A stretch of 7,703 nt of DNA, from the NCBI GenBank assembly GCA_030673355.1, contig DAOVJF010000107.1, positions 1-7,703 on the forward strand, read 5' to 3'. A program made the translations under genes and the position numbers. The notes beneath the pieces are model-generated. The model worked only from the letters and a program-made list of their open reading frames with translations. It did no database searches and was not told where the DNA came from. This document shows, in pieces, positions 1 through 7,298 of this stretch (positions are counted from its first letter, which is position 1; each line of letters starts with the position of its first letter). The stretch is from Planctomycetota bacterium (GTDB lineage: Bacteria > JAJVIF01 > JAPKYR01).

Positions 1-1
1 A

Positions 2-1633
2 AAAGGCGGGCTGATTCAAGCCGCTACCCGTGGCGACGGCGCCCGTGGCGAGGATGTCACGGCCAATGTCCGGACAATAAATTCTGTGCCGCTTACGATT
101 GAAATCGACCAGAATCTGATTGTCCAGGGAGAGGTTTTTATTGGTGAAAAGGAATTCCTGAGATTTAACCATGAGCAGGAGCTAAAAGGAGAACGGACAT
201 ACGCTAATCCCCGCAATACAGCGGCGGGAAGCCTTCGACAGCTCGACAGCAAAATCACCGCCACGCGTCCACTCGACTGTTTTATCCATTCGATCCGAAA
301 TTATGACGACCTCGAAATAACCCATCATTACGATGCCCTTGAAAAGCTCTATAAACTTGGTTTCAAAGTTACTCCATTAAGGTTGAAGGCTCTGGGAATT
401 GAGGAAGTCATCAATATCGCGGGTGAGCAGAAAAAATACAGGGAGAAGCTTGGCTACGGAATCGACGGGCTGGGTGTAAAGGTCGATGAGTTTCGTCTCC
501 AGGAAATCGCGGGATCTGTGGCGAGGGCGCCAAGGTTCGCCATCGCCTACAAGTACCCGCCGCGCGAGGGAACTACCACGATTCTCGATATCCAGGCAAG
601 TGTCGGCCGGACAGGAACTTTGACTCCGGTCGCGACTTTCGAGCCGTTGTTTCTCGACGGCTCCACTGTTTCTCACGCAAGCCTGTACAACATGGGTGAA
701 ATTGAGAGGAAAGATATCCGTGTCGGCGACAGGGTGGTGATCGCAAAAGGCGGCGATGTAATTCCAAAAGTTATCAAGGTGCTGGATCCCGGTAGCGAAG
801 AGCACCTTAACCGCCCCCGGTTCAAAATGCCGGAGAATTGCCCGATCTGCGATTCCGATGTTGTTCGCGATCCTGACGAGGTGAGTTTCCGTTGCGTTTC
901 AAAAAACTGCAGGGCCGTACTGCTCAGGCGTATCGAACATTTCGTAAGTAAGGCTGCGATGCGTATCGAGGGTATGGGCCCGAAAATTATCGAGCGATTC
1001 CTCGATGACGGTTTGATAAAAGATATACCCGATCTCTATCACCTGGATTATGGCTATATAGCATTGATGCCTGGTTTCGGGCAGAAATCCAGAGACAACC
1101 TTGAAGAGGAAATCAAAGGGTCGATTTCACAGCAACTGTGGCGGCTGATTCACGGGATTTCAATTCCCGGGGTCGGTGCTGAGGTCTCAAAGATACTGGT
1201 TAATGAGCTTGGGAGTTTTGACAGGATCGAGGAAGCTGACGAAGAAAAGCTCGCGGCGATCCTGGGAATCGGCCCTGTTCTTGCCGAAAATATTCATTCA
1301 TTTTTCAGGGAACCTCATGGTGAAAAACTTATCAAAGATTTAAAAGATGCCGGACTACAGGCATTTACCGAGGTTACCGAAACCAAGCCCGACCTGGCAT
1401 CCGGGCCGTTTTCCGGAAAGACAGTGGTTCTGACAGGCGCGCTTCAGCAATTCACCAAAGATGAAATGAAGGGTAAGCTGAACGGGGCGGGAGCGAAGGT
1501 TACCGGAAGCGTTTCGAGTAAAACCGACTTCGTAATCGCCGGCGAAAAACCCGGAAGCAAATTCGATAAAGCCGTGAAACTCGGGGTAGAGGTTCTTTCC
1601 GAAGAAGACGCAATCAGGATGCTGAGAGATTAG
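2..1633 (+). CDS. ligA: NAD-dependent DNA ligase LigA, 5'-truncated by window edge
   Basis: LigA seals nicks in duplex DNA during replication and repair using NAD+ as AMP donor. The reading frame is open from base 2 to the TAG at 1631-1633 (543 residues). By alignment from memory the first residue matches about E. coli LigA residue 127, so the catalytic KxDG lysine and domain Ia lie just outside the window. Seen in order, numbering from base 2: TRGDG (9-13) and GEDVT; NPRN and GSLRQLD of the nucleotidyltransferase core; motif IV IDGLGVKV (154-161); motif V AYKYP with Lys184; the OB fold beginning near VGRTG; a Cys4 zinc finger (codons at 839, 848, 893 and 908, pattern CxxC...CxxxxC); helix-hairpin-helix repeats; a BRCT domain from about residue 467 (KTVVLTG, SSKTDFVIAGE, GSKFDKA). 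The expected full length, near 669, is normal. An internal GTG at 86 is not the real start. Odd points: Gln in place of Arg in the usual RGEV, Gly in place of Asp/Glu before IDG, and a Gly inside motif IV. Confidence 0.97.
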   Translation, partial: KGGLIQAATRGDGARGEDVTANVRTINSVPLTIEIDQNLIVQGEVFIGEKEFLRFNHEQELKGERTYANPRNTAAGSLRQLDSKITATRPLDCFIHSIRNYDDLEITHHYDALEKLYKLGFKVTPLRLKALGIEEVINIAGEQKKYREKLGYGIDGLGVKVDEFRLQEIAGSVARAPRFAIAYKYPPREGTTTILDIQASVGRTGTLTPVATFEPLFLDGSTVSHASLYNMGEIERKDIRVGDRVVIAKGGDVIPKVIKVLDPGSEEHLNRPRFKMPENCPICDSDVVRDPDEVSFRCVSKNCRAVLLRRIEHFVSKAAMRIEGMGPKIIERFLDDGLIKDIPDLYHLDYGYIALMPGFGQKSRDNLEEEIKGSISQQLWRLIHGISIPGVGAEVSKILVNELGSFDRIEEADEEKLAAILGIGPVLAENIHSFFREPHGEKLIKDLKDAGLQAFTEVTETKPDLASGPFSGKTVVLTGALQQFTKDEMKGKLNGAGAKVTGSVSSKTDFVIAGEKPGSKFDKAVKLGVEVLSEEDAIRMLRD

Positions 1634-1741
1634 TTAACAGGCCGTAAAATTCCGTATGAGATTTAAATCAGATTCTCTGGTTTCCCGATCGTCTCTTTAG
1701 TATTATTTAAGATTAATAAAAACTTCAAACAGGAACTTAAA

Positions 1742-2773
1742 ATGATCAGGAACATATTATATACAGTGATCATTTCCATTCTGCTAATCGGAACCATTGT
1801 CCAGGCGCAGGATACAGATTCAACAATTTCGGGATCCAACTCTGACATAACCGGTGAATGGATCACACAGGGCGGTAACGTTGTCGATGTTGAACTTACC
1901 GGGACAACTGTCACTATGTATTTCCCATACTTCGCAAAGCGGATGACCGCTTCTTTTAACGGAGAGGTGCTTGTATATATCACGCATTATAACGACCCGA
2001 ATATCGAGGAGTGTTACCTGGACGTACCCGAGTCGGAGAGGAGCATCTGCGAACGGTTTGTTCAGGCCGGGGACGCACGTCACAGGTTCACGCTCTCGTT
2101 ATCCGATGACGGGCTTGTACTTGCCGGAGTAAAGGAAATAAATGTCCTGCACTGCACCTGGGATACCGATTCAAACGGGAACACATCGAATCACCGTCCG
2201 ACAGGTTATATATGGGAATATTTCTCCGATTACCAGTGGCGTCGAGCCAACTGCGATTTCAACGCCCTGCCATCGCTGACCGGCAACATAATTGAAAAAT
2301 ACGAGCTGCTGGAGATTATTTTCGACCGCTTCGGACTCCGTGCTGAATTCAACCTTGGCGATTTTGAAGTAATGGACAGGATTAAAATTAAATATTCGCA
2401 GAATTACATCGATGCCGACAACGGAGAGTATGTTCCCAATGATGAAGCATCCGAGCATTTGCATCTTGAGCCACTCGACGGCGATGTTTACCTGGACGAA
2501 GTGACCGGGGATTATTTTATCGAATTGTATCCCTACGCGATGGAATCGTATATCAACCTGCTTAGCGGCCTGACTATGCTCTGCCACCAGCTTCACGCGC
2601 TTGAATCGCTTGATTCCGATCTCCAGCGTCCGACAACTGAGATGGAACTCGATGCTGTTAATTATGCCTGGAACCACAGGCAGGCGTTGTGTACACTGGG
2701 CGATGAGCAGTTCGATCACCATATTGATTTCCTGTCACGGGCTTTAAGGTTCAGGGAGATGGCGGAGGACTGA
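1742..2773 (+). CDS. Secreted protein of unknown function, two-part, six cysteines
   Basis: I do not recognise a family. The 343-residue product begins with a clear Sec signal peptide: MIRN, a hydrophobic core at residues 5-20, and a likely signal peptidase I site after Val-Gln-Ala (20-22). There is no lipobox cysteine, so it should be periplasmic or extracellular. Residues 37-170 look rich in beta strands (ITGEW, VVDVELTG, TVTMYFPYF, RFTLSLSDDGLVLAGV), reminiscent of small lipocalin-like or META-like barrels, but that is only a guess. Residues 180-343 look more helical, with a charged, histidine-containing end (FDHHIDF). The mature chain has six cysteines (91, 103, 138, 171, 281, 317), an even number that fits disulfide bonding after export. 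The start is supported by AGGAA at 1731-1735, six bases before the ATG. It lies 108 bases after ligA and 67 before the glycosyltransferase, with no terminator visible on either side. Confidence 0.8.
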   Translation: MIRNILYTVIISILLIGTIVQAQDTDSTISGSNSDITGEWITQGGNVVDVELTGTTVTMYFPYFAKRMTASFNGEVLVYITHYNDPNIEECYLDVPESERSICERFVQAGDARHRFTLSLSDDGLVLAGVKEINVLHCTWDTDSNGNTSNHRPTGYIWEYFSDYQWRRANCDFNALPSLTGNIIEKYELLEIIFDRFGLRAEFNLGDFEVMDRIKIKYSQNYIDADNGEYVPNDEASEHLHLEPLDGDVYLDEVTGDYFIELYPYAMESYINLLSGLTMLCHQLHALESLDSDLQRPTTEMELDAVNYAWNHRQALCTLGDEQFDHHIDFLSRALRFREMAED

Positions 2774-2840
2774 TTTCCCTGCAAGATTAATACGGCATCC
2801 ATATCGAATTGCTATACAAATCATTCAGCTTAAAAAATTC

Positions 2841-3725
2841 ATGGCAGATCCTGAACTCAGTTTTATAACGGTCAATTACAAAACACCCGATCTTGTAAAC
2901 GGGTTGATCGACTCAATCCGGAAATACCCCCCGCCGTTTCCGTATGAAATTATTGTCGTCGACAATGATTCCGCCGACGGATCGGTCGAGAAAATATCGC
3001 ACTCGCACCCGGATGTTACCCTTCTGGCCCTCCCGAAAAATATCGGGTTCGGCGCCGGAAACAATCGAGGCGCAGAAATCGCGAAGGGACGAATTCTCGT
3101 GCTGATCAATTCCGACTGTGAGGTTCGCGAGGAGAGTTACCAGAAGGGTATGGCATACCTTGATGGTAATCCGGATGTCGGGATTCTCGGCTTGAAGGTC
3201 ACTACTCTCGAAGGCAGCCTGGAACAGACCGCGAGAGGTTTCCCCGACGCGTCGACCGGACTTTTCGGGCGGTCGACTTTCCTCGGAAAACTCGCGCAAA
3301 AATTCGGCAGGGCTGGAAAAGGAGGAGTTGCCGGAAAGAACCTCCTTGTCGATCCGGATAAAACCGAACCATATGATGTGGACTGGGTATCGGGCACGAT
3401 TATGTTAATCCGCCGCGATTGCTGGGATGCGGTCGGTGGTTTCGATGAGGATTATTTCATGTACTGGGAAGATGCCGATCTCTGTTTCCGCGCTAAAAAC
3501 GCGGGTTTCCGAACCGTATTTTTCCCCGGATCCTGCATCGCGCACGCTCCGGGCTCGAGCGCAAAAAAGAACCGGTCAAAGACCATCCGCTGGTTCCATG
3601 ATTCTGCATACCTGTACATAAAGAAAAATGTCTCCCCCGGACCGTCATTCCTGAAGGCATTCGCGTGGCTTGCGTTGAACCTTCGCGCTTCAATCCTTAT
3701 TGCGAAAGAAAATTTGAAGGTGTAA
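2841..3725 (+). CDS. Family 2 glycosyltransferase, rhamnosyltransferase-like
   Basis: This 294-residue protein is predicted to transfer a sugar from a nucleotide donor (often dTDP-rhamnose in this subgroup) onto a cell-surface glycan or lipid carrier at the cytoplasmic face of the membrane. The GT-A fold is plain: first strand SFITVNYKTPDLV (7-19), nucleotide-binding VVDNDSADGS (39-48), NIGFGAGNNRG (67-77), the metal-binding NSD at 90-92 in place of a strict DxD, the acceptor-side WVSGTIMLIRR (182-192), the GGFDEDYFMYWEDADLC block (199-215) with the probable catalytic base in Glu210-Asp211, and His235 in a typical late metal-binding place. The C-terminal 40 residues carry the basic amphipathic helices common in WbbL-like enzymes. 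Length is usual. The ATG is the first start and directly precedes strand one, but it has no convincing Shine-Dalgarno sequence. The acceptor cannot be told from sequence, and no other polysaccharide genes are in view. Confidence 0.92.
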   Translation: MADPELSFITVNYKTPDLVNGLIDSIRKYPPPFPYEIIVVDNDSADGSVEKISHSHPDVTLLALPKNIGFGAGNNRGAEIAKGRILVLINSDCEVREESYQKGMAYLDGNPDVGILGLKVTTLEGSLEQTARGFPDASTGLFGRSTFLGKLAQKFGRAGKGGVAGKNLLVDPDKTEPYDVDWVSGTIMLIRRDCWDAVGGFDEDYFMYWEDADLCFRAKNAGFRTVFFPGSCIAHAPGSSAKKNRSKTIRWFHDSAYLYIKKNVSPGPSFLKAFAWLALNLRASILIAKENLKV

Positions 3726-3734
3726 ATTTTTAAA

Positions 3735-4043
3735 ATGTTATCCGACAGCACTATAATTTTCGCAGGGTTAATCGCGTTTCCAGACTGGCTCACACAGGGC
3801 CCGGTACCGGTCATCATGGCAATCGCGTTTGGAGTGATCGTTTTACTGGTTTACGCTCATTTCCATATCAAGCGTGTCCAGCGCAACCTCCATGAACTGG
3901 GCAAGGGATATTATGAAAAGGAGAGGGTTATTTTTAACGATTTTAAAGCAGGGCTTTTAACCAGGAATGAATACCGGAGAAAACACGAACAGTTGGTTAA
4001 TTCGATGCGCGAAGAGAGCAGGAAATTTACAGACGGGCCATAG
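3735..4043 (+). CDS. Small membrane protein with SHOCT-like C-terminal motif
   Basis: A 102-residue protein of unknown function. It has one strong membrane segment at residues 24-41 (VPVIMAIAFGVIVLLVYA), preceded by a weakly hydrophobic N-terminus (6-14), and followed by a basic segment (HIKRVQR) that suggests a cytoplasmic C-terminus. Residues 65-88 contain FNDFKAGLLTRNEYRRKHEQL, which fits the SHOCT pattern (a short helix, Gly-x-[IL]-Thr, acidic-aromatic, then a second charged helix ending in Leu). SHOCT motifs usually end small membrane proteins and are thought to mediate oligomerisation; I infer no more than that. It starts 9 bases after the glycosyltransferase stop; AAGGTG at 3717-3722 could serve as ribosome site though 12 bases away. 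Its stop is 2 bases before the mtaB start, so the three genes look translationally linked. Codon use and frame look like a real gene, not a shadow. Confidence 0.78.
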   Translation: MLSDSTIIFAGLIAFPDWLTQGPVPVIMAIAFGVIVLLVYAHFHIKRVQRNLHELGKGYYEKERVIFNDFKAGLLTRNEYRRKHEQLVNSMREESRKFTDGP

Positions 4044-4045
4044 CC

Positions 4046-5344
4046 GTGACACATGAAAATGGAAATTTCAAACCATTGAGAGTCGGTTTTATTACGATAG
4101 GCTGCCGTGCGAACCAGGCTGATTCGGCAAGAATGGTGTCCGGGATGCCGGAGAATTCAATCGAGGTCGACCCCTGGACGGATTCATGCGACCTGGTCAT
4201 TATCAACACATGCGCTGTCACCGCTCGCGCCGAAGCCGATGCCCGTAAGCTTATCAGAAGGGCGAAACGGGTAAATCCCGGCTCGAAAATCCTTGTCACC
4301 GGTTGCGCCGTTCAGGTTGAAAGTAAAAAATGGTCGGACATGCCCGAGGTCGACCTGGTGATAGGCCTCAGGGATCGCGATGAAATAAAAAAATATATTA
4401 CGAAAAATATGGGAGATATCGAGGTTGAGATCGGCAAACCATCGGGCGGTGTTGATGGCCCCACCCCATTAAAAGGCCACAGGTCGAGGCCATTTTTAAA
4501 AATCCAGGACGGCTGTACAAGGGGATGCGCATACTGCATAGTACCAATCGCGAGAGGGCCGGAACGATCGAGACATCCGGACCTTATCCGGCAAGATATT
4601 CACAATCTTTACAACGCTGGTTTCCAGGAAATTGTCCTCACCGGCGTTCACCTTGGGAGATGGGGTATCGACCTTGGCATGAATCTATCCGGCCTCCTCG
4701 ATCTCTTTGATGAGATTGACCTTGATATACGGTTCCGGTTGAGTTCACTGGAGCCAATGGATCTCACCCCGGCACTGGTTAAACGAATGATCGCCCATCC
4801 ATTGATATGCCCGCACCTTCATATTCCCCTGCAGTCGGGCGACCCGAAAATCCTCGATCTGATGGGACGTGGCCATTCGCTGGAGCACTATACGAAATTG
4901 CTTGATGCCGCACTCATGACCGATCCGGATACCGCCCTGGGATCCGATATAATGGTCGGTTACCCAGGGGAGGATGATCAATCATTCTTAAACACTTTTA
5001 ATTACCTTAAAGATTCTCCCCTGACATACCTCCACATTTTCACATGGTCGCCGAGGGTTGGGACCCGTGCGGTGGATATTCCAAACCGTCCGCAAGGCAG
5101 CATTGTTAAAGGCCATATGAAGCGGTTAAAAGAGCTGGACAGACTAAAAAGAAGCCGGTTCATAGAGTCGCAAATCGGGAAGATCCGTCCCTGCCTGGTC
5201 GAACACCCGCCATACAGGTCAGGGGCAATAACAGCTATAAGTGATAATTATATCCGTGTAAACCTATTATCCAAAAATATTCTGAATTCTGTCGGTCAAG
5301 TCATTCCATTCAAAATAGATACTAATAATGATTTCTTGGATTAG
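4046..5344 (+). CDS. mtaB: tRNA (t6A37 C2)-methylthiotransferase MtaB
   Basis: MtaB is a radical SAM enzyme that adds a methylthio group to N6-threonylcarbamoyladenosine at position 37 of ANN-decoding tRNAs, using S-adenosylmethionine and two [4Fe-4S] clusters. The 432-residue chain shows the N-terminal UPF0004 domain with cysteines 20 (TIGCRANQ), 56 (INTCAVT) and 87 (VTGCAVQ), then the radical SAM motif CTRGCAYC (157, 161, 164) followed by the IVPIARGPERSR stretch typical of MtaB/MiaB. Further family blocks are EIVLTGVHLG (195-204), HLHIPLQSG (257-265), DIMVGYPGE (301-309) and the GT(R)A near 339-342; residues 377-432 form a short TRAM-like RNA-binding tail. IVLTGVH and IQDGC favour MtaB over MiaB and RimO. 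The start is GTG, two bases after the preceding stop, with no good Shine-Dalgarno; coupling to the upstream gene is likely. A TTG at 4076 would place the first cysteine at residue 10, closer to the family norm, and is an alternative start. Confidence 0.93.
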   Translation: MTHENGNFKPLRVGFITIGCRANQADSARMVSGMPENSIEVDPWTDSCDLVIINTCAVTARAEADARKLIRRAKRVNPGSKILVTGCAVQVESKKWSDMPEVDLVIGLRDRDEIKKYITKNMGDIEVEIGKPSGGVDGPTPLKGHRSRPFLKIQDGCTRGCAYCIVPIARGPERSRHPDLIRQDIHNLYNAGFQEIVLTGVHLGRWGIDLGMNLSGLLDLFDEIDLDIRFRLSSLEPMDLTPALVKRMIAHPLICPHLHIPLQSGDPKILDLMGRGHSLEHYTKLLDAALMTDPDTALGSDIMVGYPGEDDQSFLNTFNYLKDSPLTYLHIFTWSPRVGTRAVDIPNRPQGSIVKGHMKRLKELDRLKRSRFIESQIGKIRPCLVEHPPYRSGAITAISDNYIRVNLLSKNILNSVGQVIPFKIDTNNDFLD

Positions 5345-5375
5345 CTGCAGGAATGAAGCTTCACTGTAGGCAGCT
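5343..5375. promoter_or_regulatory. Nested inverted repeat upstream of the FapA-like gene
   Basis: The outer arms AGCTGC (5343-5348) and GCAGCT (5370-5375) are perfect reverse complements. Between them sits the perfect 10-base palindrome TGAAGCTTCA (5354-5363). The two dyads share nearly the same centre (5359 and 5358.5). It could be an operator, an mRNA hairpin that adjusts expression of the downstream gene, or an attenuator; no T tract follows, so it is not a classical terminator. It overlaps the last two bases of the mtaB stop codon and ends 18 bases before the next ATG. Function is not shown by sequence. Confidence 0.35.
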
Positions 5376-5393
5376 TGCATTGAAGGACAGGAA

Positions 5394-7211
5394 ATGATCA
5401 AGGGCTTTAAACTTTTTGTTAATAAGGGCAAACCATCCCTCGCACTGATTGAATATGGGGATGAAAATGTCACGACTGAAAAAATTGTCGAGGCATTCAA
5501 GCTTGCTGAAGTCAATCCTGTCGATACGGATGCTATTGACAGTGCGTTGGATGAAGACATAGAAGCAACTTTACAGGTATCAGAGGCTGCACCGGAAAAA
5601 TTCACCGGGGCCTGCTGGGTAACACTGGATGAAATCAATGGTATAGCAAAAATCAACCTATTTTCATCTTTCGGTGCCGGCAGGATAATGAGTGAGACGG
5701 ATGTCCTGGATGAACTCCACCATGCCGGATGCGATGATTACTTTATTTTAAAGGACATAATCAGGCGAAATCTTGAAAGCCACCAGAAGAACAAGACTAA
5801 AGCTACTTTCAAAGTCGCCGAACGTCGTGATTCATCAATCAAGGTTGAAATTTCCAATGACAAGAGAACCGCATACCTTTCTTACATACATCCCTGGGGA
5901 GGGCAAAAACTTGATCTTGATGATGTACTTAAAGCGTTAAATGACTCAAATGTTGTATTCGGAATTAATGAGGGTAGGATTAAGGAAATCCTTGTAGAAA
6001 ATACGGATGTGACCAAACAGCGGATCGCCGGAGCCAAGGATTCCGAAAACGGCGTGGATGGCAAGATCGAGTACCTTTTCGATGCTTTTCACAAGAACGC
6101 TCATCCGAAAATCAACGAAGATGGTTTCGCGGATTTCAGGGACCTTGACATTTTCGAGAACGTCGATGAGAACGCTCCCCTAGTCCGGAAAACACCGGCA
6201 ACCCCAGGTGTAGACGGAACTGATGTAACCGGCAAGCCAATTAAAGCAACACCCGGGAAAGACCTGCAACTTTCCAAAGGAAAAAACACAATAGTATCAA
6301 GTGAGGATCCCAACCTCCTGATTGCCGCGAGAGCTGGATCACCCAAACTGCAACACAGCAAGGTCATCGTTGAGGAAGTGCTCATGGTAGATGATGTAGA
6401 TTTCTCGACAGGGAATATACAGTTCAATGGAAACATAGTAGTTAAAGGTGTGGTGAATTCCGGATTCTCTGTCGAGGCGGACGGTGACATCACCTGTAAG
6501 GATACTGTCGAAGGGGCTGACCTTTCAGCAGGCGGAAGTATCTTTCTAAAACGCGGTATTAAGGGACTTGGAAAGAGCAGGATCAAGGCGGGAACAAATG
6601 TCCTGGCAAGGTTTATCGAAAGATGTACCGTTGACGCCGGCGGGTCGGTGATAGTTGATGAGGCAATTATTCATTCCGAAACATCAGCCGGTGAGACTGT
6701 TGAAGCCACAAACTCCAAGGGGTGTATTTTCGGAGGCCATATCAATGCAGGATCCCTTGTCAGGGCAAGTTATCTTGGATCGGAGATGGCTGTGGCAACG
6801 ATTATAGAAGTTGGCGCGTCACCCCTTACAAGGCAACAGTTGGAAGAGCTGAATGAGAAAACCAAACAGAATAAAATTGAGCTGGATAATTCAGCCAAGA
6901 ACCTTGGAATATTGAAATCATTGCGGGACAGATCCGGCCTTACACCCGATCGGGAAAAATTATTCCAGCAACTTGCAGTCAGGACCTTACAGTTAAAAAC
7001 TGATATTGAATCCGCAACTGAACGCATTGAAGTATTGCAGGAAGAACTGCAGCATGCAGGTGAAGGAAGAATTGAAGCAAGGAAGACGATATACCCGGGA
7101 GTAACCCTGACAATTAAAGATGTAAGGACCCGAATCAATGAATCAAAGGATAAGGCAACCTACGTTAAGGATGGACCGGATATTATCCTGTCAGTGGATA
7201 TCCCGGTATAA
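5394..7211 (+). CDS. FapA/DUF342 family protein with extended N-terminus
   Basis: The 605-residue protein belongs to the FapA (flagellar assembly protein A, DUF342) family, cytosolic proteins linked in some bacteria to polar localisation and flagellar assembly but also found outside flagellar loci. Order seen: three copies of a FapA_N-like alpha/beta unit (about residues 12-52, 74-128, 148-202); a linker with the family signatures DGKIEYLFD (222-230), EDGFADFRDLDIFENV (242-257) and TPATPGVDGTDVTGKPIKA (267-285); the beta-helix domain from VDFSTGNIQFNGN (335-347) to EVGASP (472-477), whose AGG/AGT/AGE/AGS turns at 379, 399, 415, 432 and 452 mark coils of 16-20 residues; an antiparallel coiled coil (about 480-555); and the C-terminal cap with TIYPGVTLTIKD (565-576). 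AAGGA and AGGA at 5383-5392 precede the ATG. It is the last gene before the terminator. No flagellar gene is in the window, so I leave the symbol empty. The C-terminal family call is firm; the role is not. Confidence 0.9.
   Translation: MIKGFKLFVNKGKPSLALIEYGDENVTTEKIVEAFKLAEVNPVDTDAIDSALDEDIEATLQVSEAAPEKFTGACWVTLDEINGIAKINLFSSFGAGRIMSETDVLDELHHAGCDDYFILKDIIRRNLESHQKNKTKATFKVAERRDSSIKVEISNDKRTAYLSYIHPWGGQKLDLDDVLKALNDSNVVFGINEGRIKEILVENTDVTKQRIAGAKDSENGVDGKIEYLFDAFHKNAHPKINEDGFADFRDLDIFENVDENAPLVRKTPATPGVDGTDVTGKPIKATPGKDLQLSKGKNTIVSSEDPNLLIAARAGSPKLQHSKVIVEEVLMVDDVDFSTGNIQFNGNIVVKGVVNSGFSVEADGDITCKDTVEGADLSAGGSIFLKRGIKGLGKSRIKAGTNVLARFIERCTVDAGGSVIVDEAIIHSETSAGETVEATNSKGCIFGGHINAGSLVRASYLGSEMAVATIIEVGASPLTRQQLEELNEKTKQNKIELDNSAKNLGILKSLRDRSGLTPDREKLFQQLAVRTLQLKTDIESATERIEVLQEELQHAGEGRIEARKTIYPGVTLTIKDVRTRINESKDKATYVKDGPDIILSVDIPV
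5427..5999 (+). repeat. Threefold protein-level repeat in FapA-like N-terminus
   Basis: Three segments share one pattern of hydrophobic positions: a beta hairpin, then [DK]-[IV]-[VL]-x-x-[AL]-[FL] helix, then a second short helix ending in Leu. Copy A is residues 12-52 (KIVEAF, AIDSAL), copy B 74-128 (DVLDEL, DIIRRNL), copy C 148-202 (DVLKAL, RIKEIL). Copy C is the canonical FapA_N unit, with the usual AYLSYIHPWGG hairpin before it. Copies A and B are divergent and were matched by eye. The DNA itself is not repeated, so duplication would be old. Confidence 0.5.
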
Positions 7212-7242
7212 ATCAGAAACATACGCGAACCTGTGTTACAAT

Positions 7243-7273
7243 AAAAAAAACGGCGGGAATACGCCGATTTTTT
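7243..7273. terminator. Bidirectional rho-independent terminator
   Basis: Stem CGGCG (7251-7255) pairs with CGCCG (7262-7266) across a six-base loop (GGAATA). On the plus strand the stem is followed by one A and six T (7268-7273); on the minus strand it runs directly into eight T (complement of 7243-7250). The A and T tracts can also extend the stem. It lies 31 bases after the FapA-like stop and 25 bases after the stop of the convergent minus-strand gene, so it can end both transcripts. Confidence 0.85.
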
Positions 7274-7298
7274 CATTTATTTATACAAGGATACAAGT

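Noticed and set aside
86..88. GTG at 86 as the start of a short ligase
   Set aside because: The frame is open upstream to the window edge and encodes the conserved TRGDG and GEDVT motifs, so the gene begins outside the window.
377..805. Minus-strand open frame of 142 codons inside ligA
   Set aside because: It lies wholly opposite conserved LigA domains, has no ribosome site evidence and no recognisable motif; it is a shadow of ligA.
1660..1669. Perfect palindrome GATTTAAATC in the gap after ligA
   Set aside because: It is short, AT-rich and without flanking symmetry or a T tract, so chance is the simplest explanation and it is not a terminator.
1678..1706. Possible promoter: TATTAT at 1701-1706 with TGGTTT 17 bases upstream, before the secreted protein gene
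   Set aside because: The -35 match is poor and the region is AT-rich, so such a -10 box is expected by chance; the host's sigma factor preference is unknown.
2171..2722. Minus-strand open frame of 183 codons opposite the secreted protein gene
   Set aside because: The plus-strand frame has a signal peptide, a proper ribosome site and even cysteine pattern, and runs longer; the antisense frame shows no family motif.
6101..6586. Minus-strand open frame of 161 codons opposite the FapA-like gene
   Set aside because: The composition is Ser/Thr/Pro-rich as expected from the complement of a real gene, and the plus strand holds clear DUF342 motifs here.
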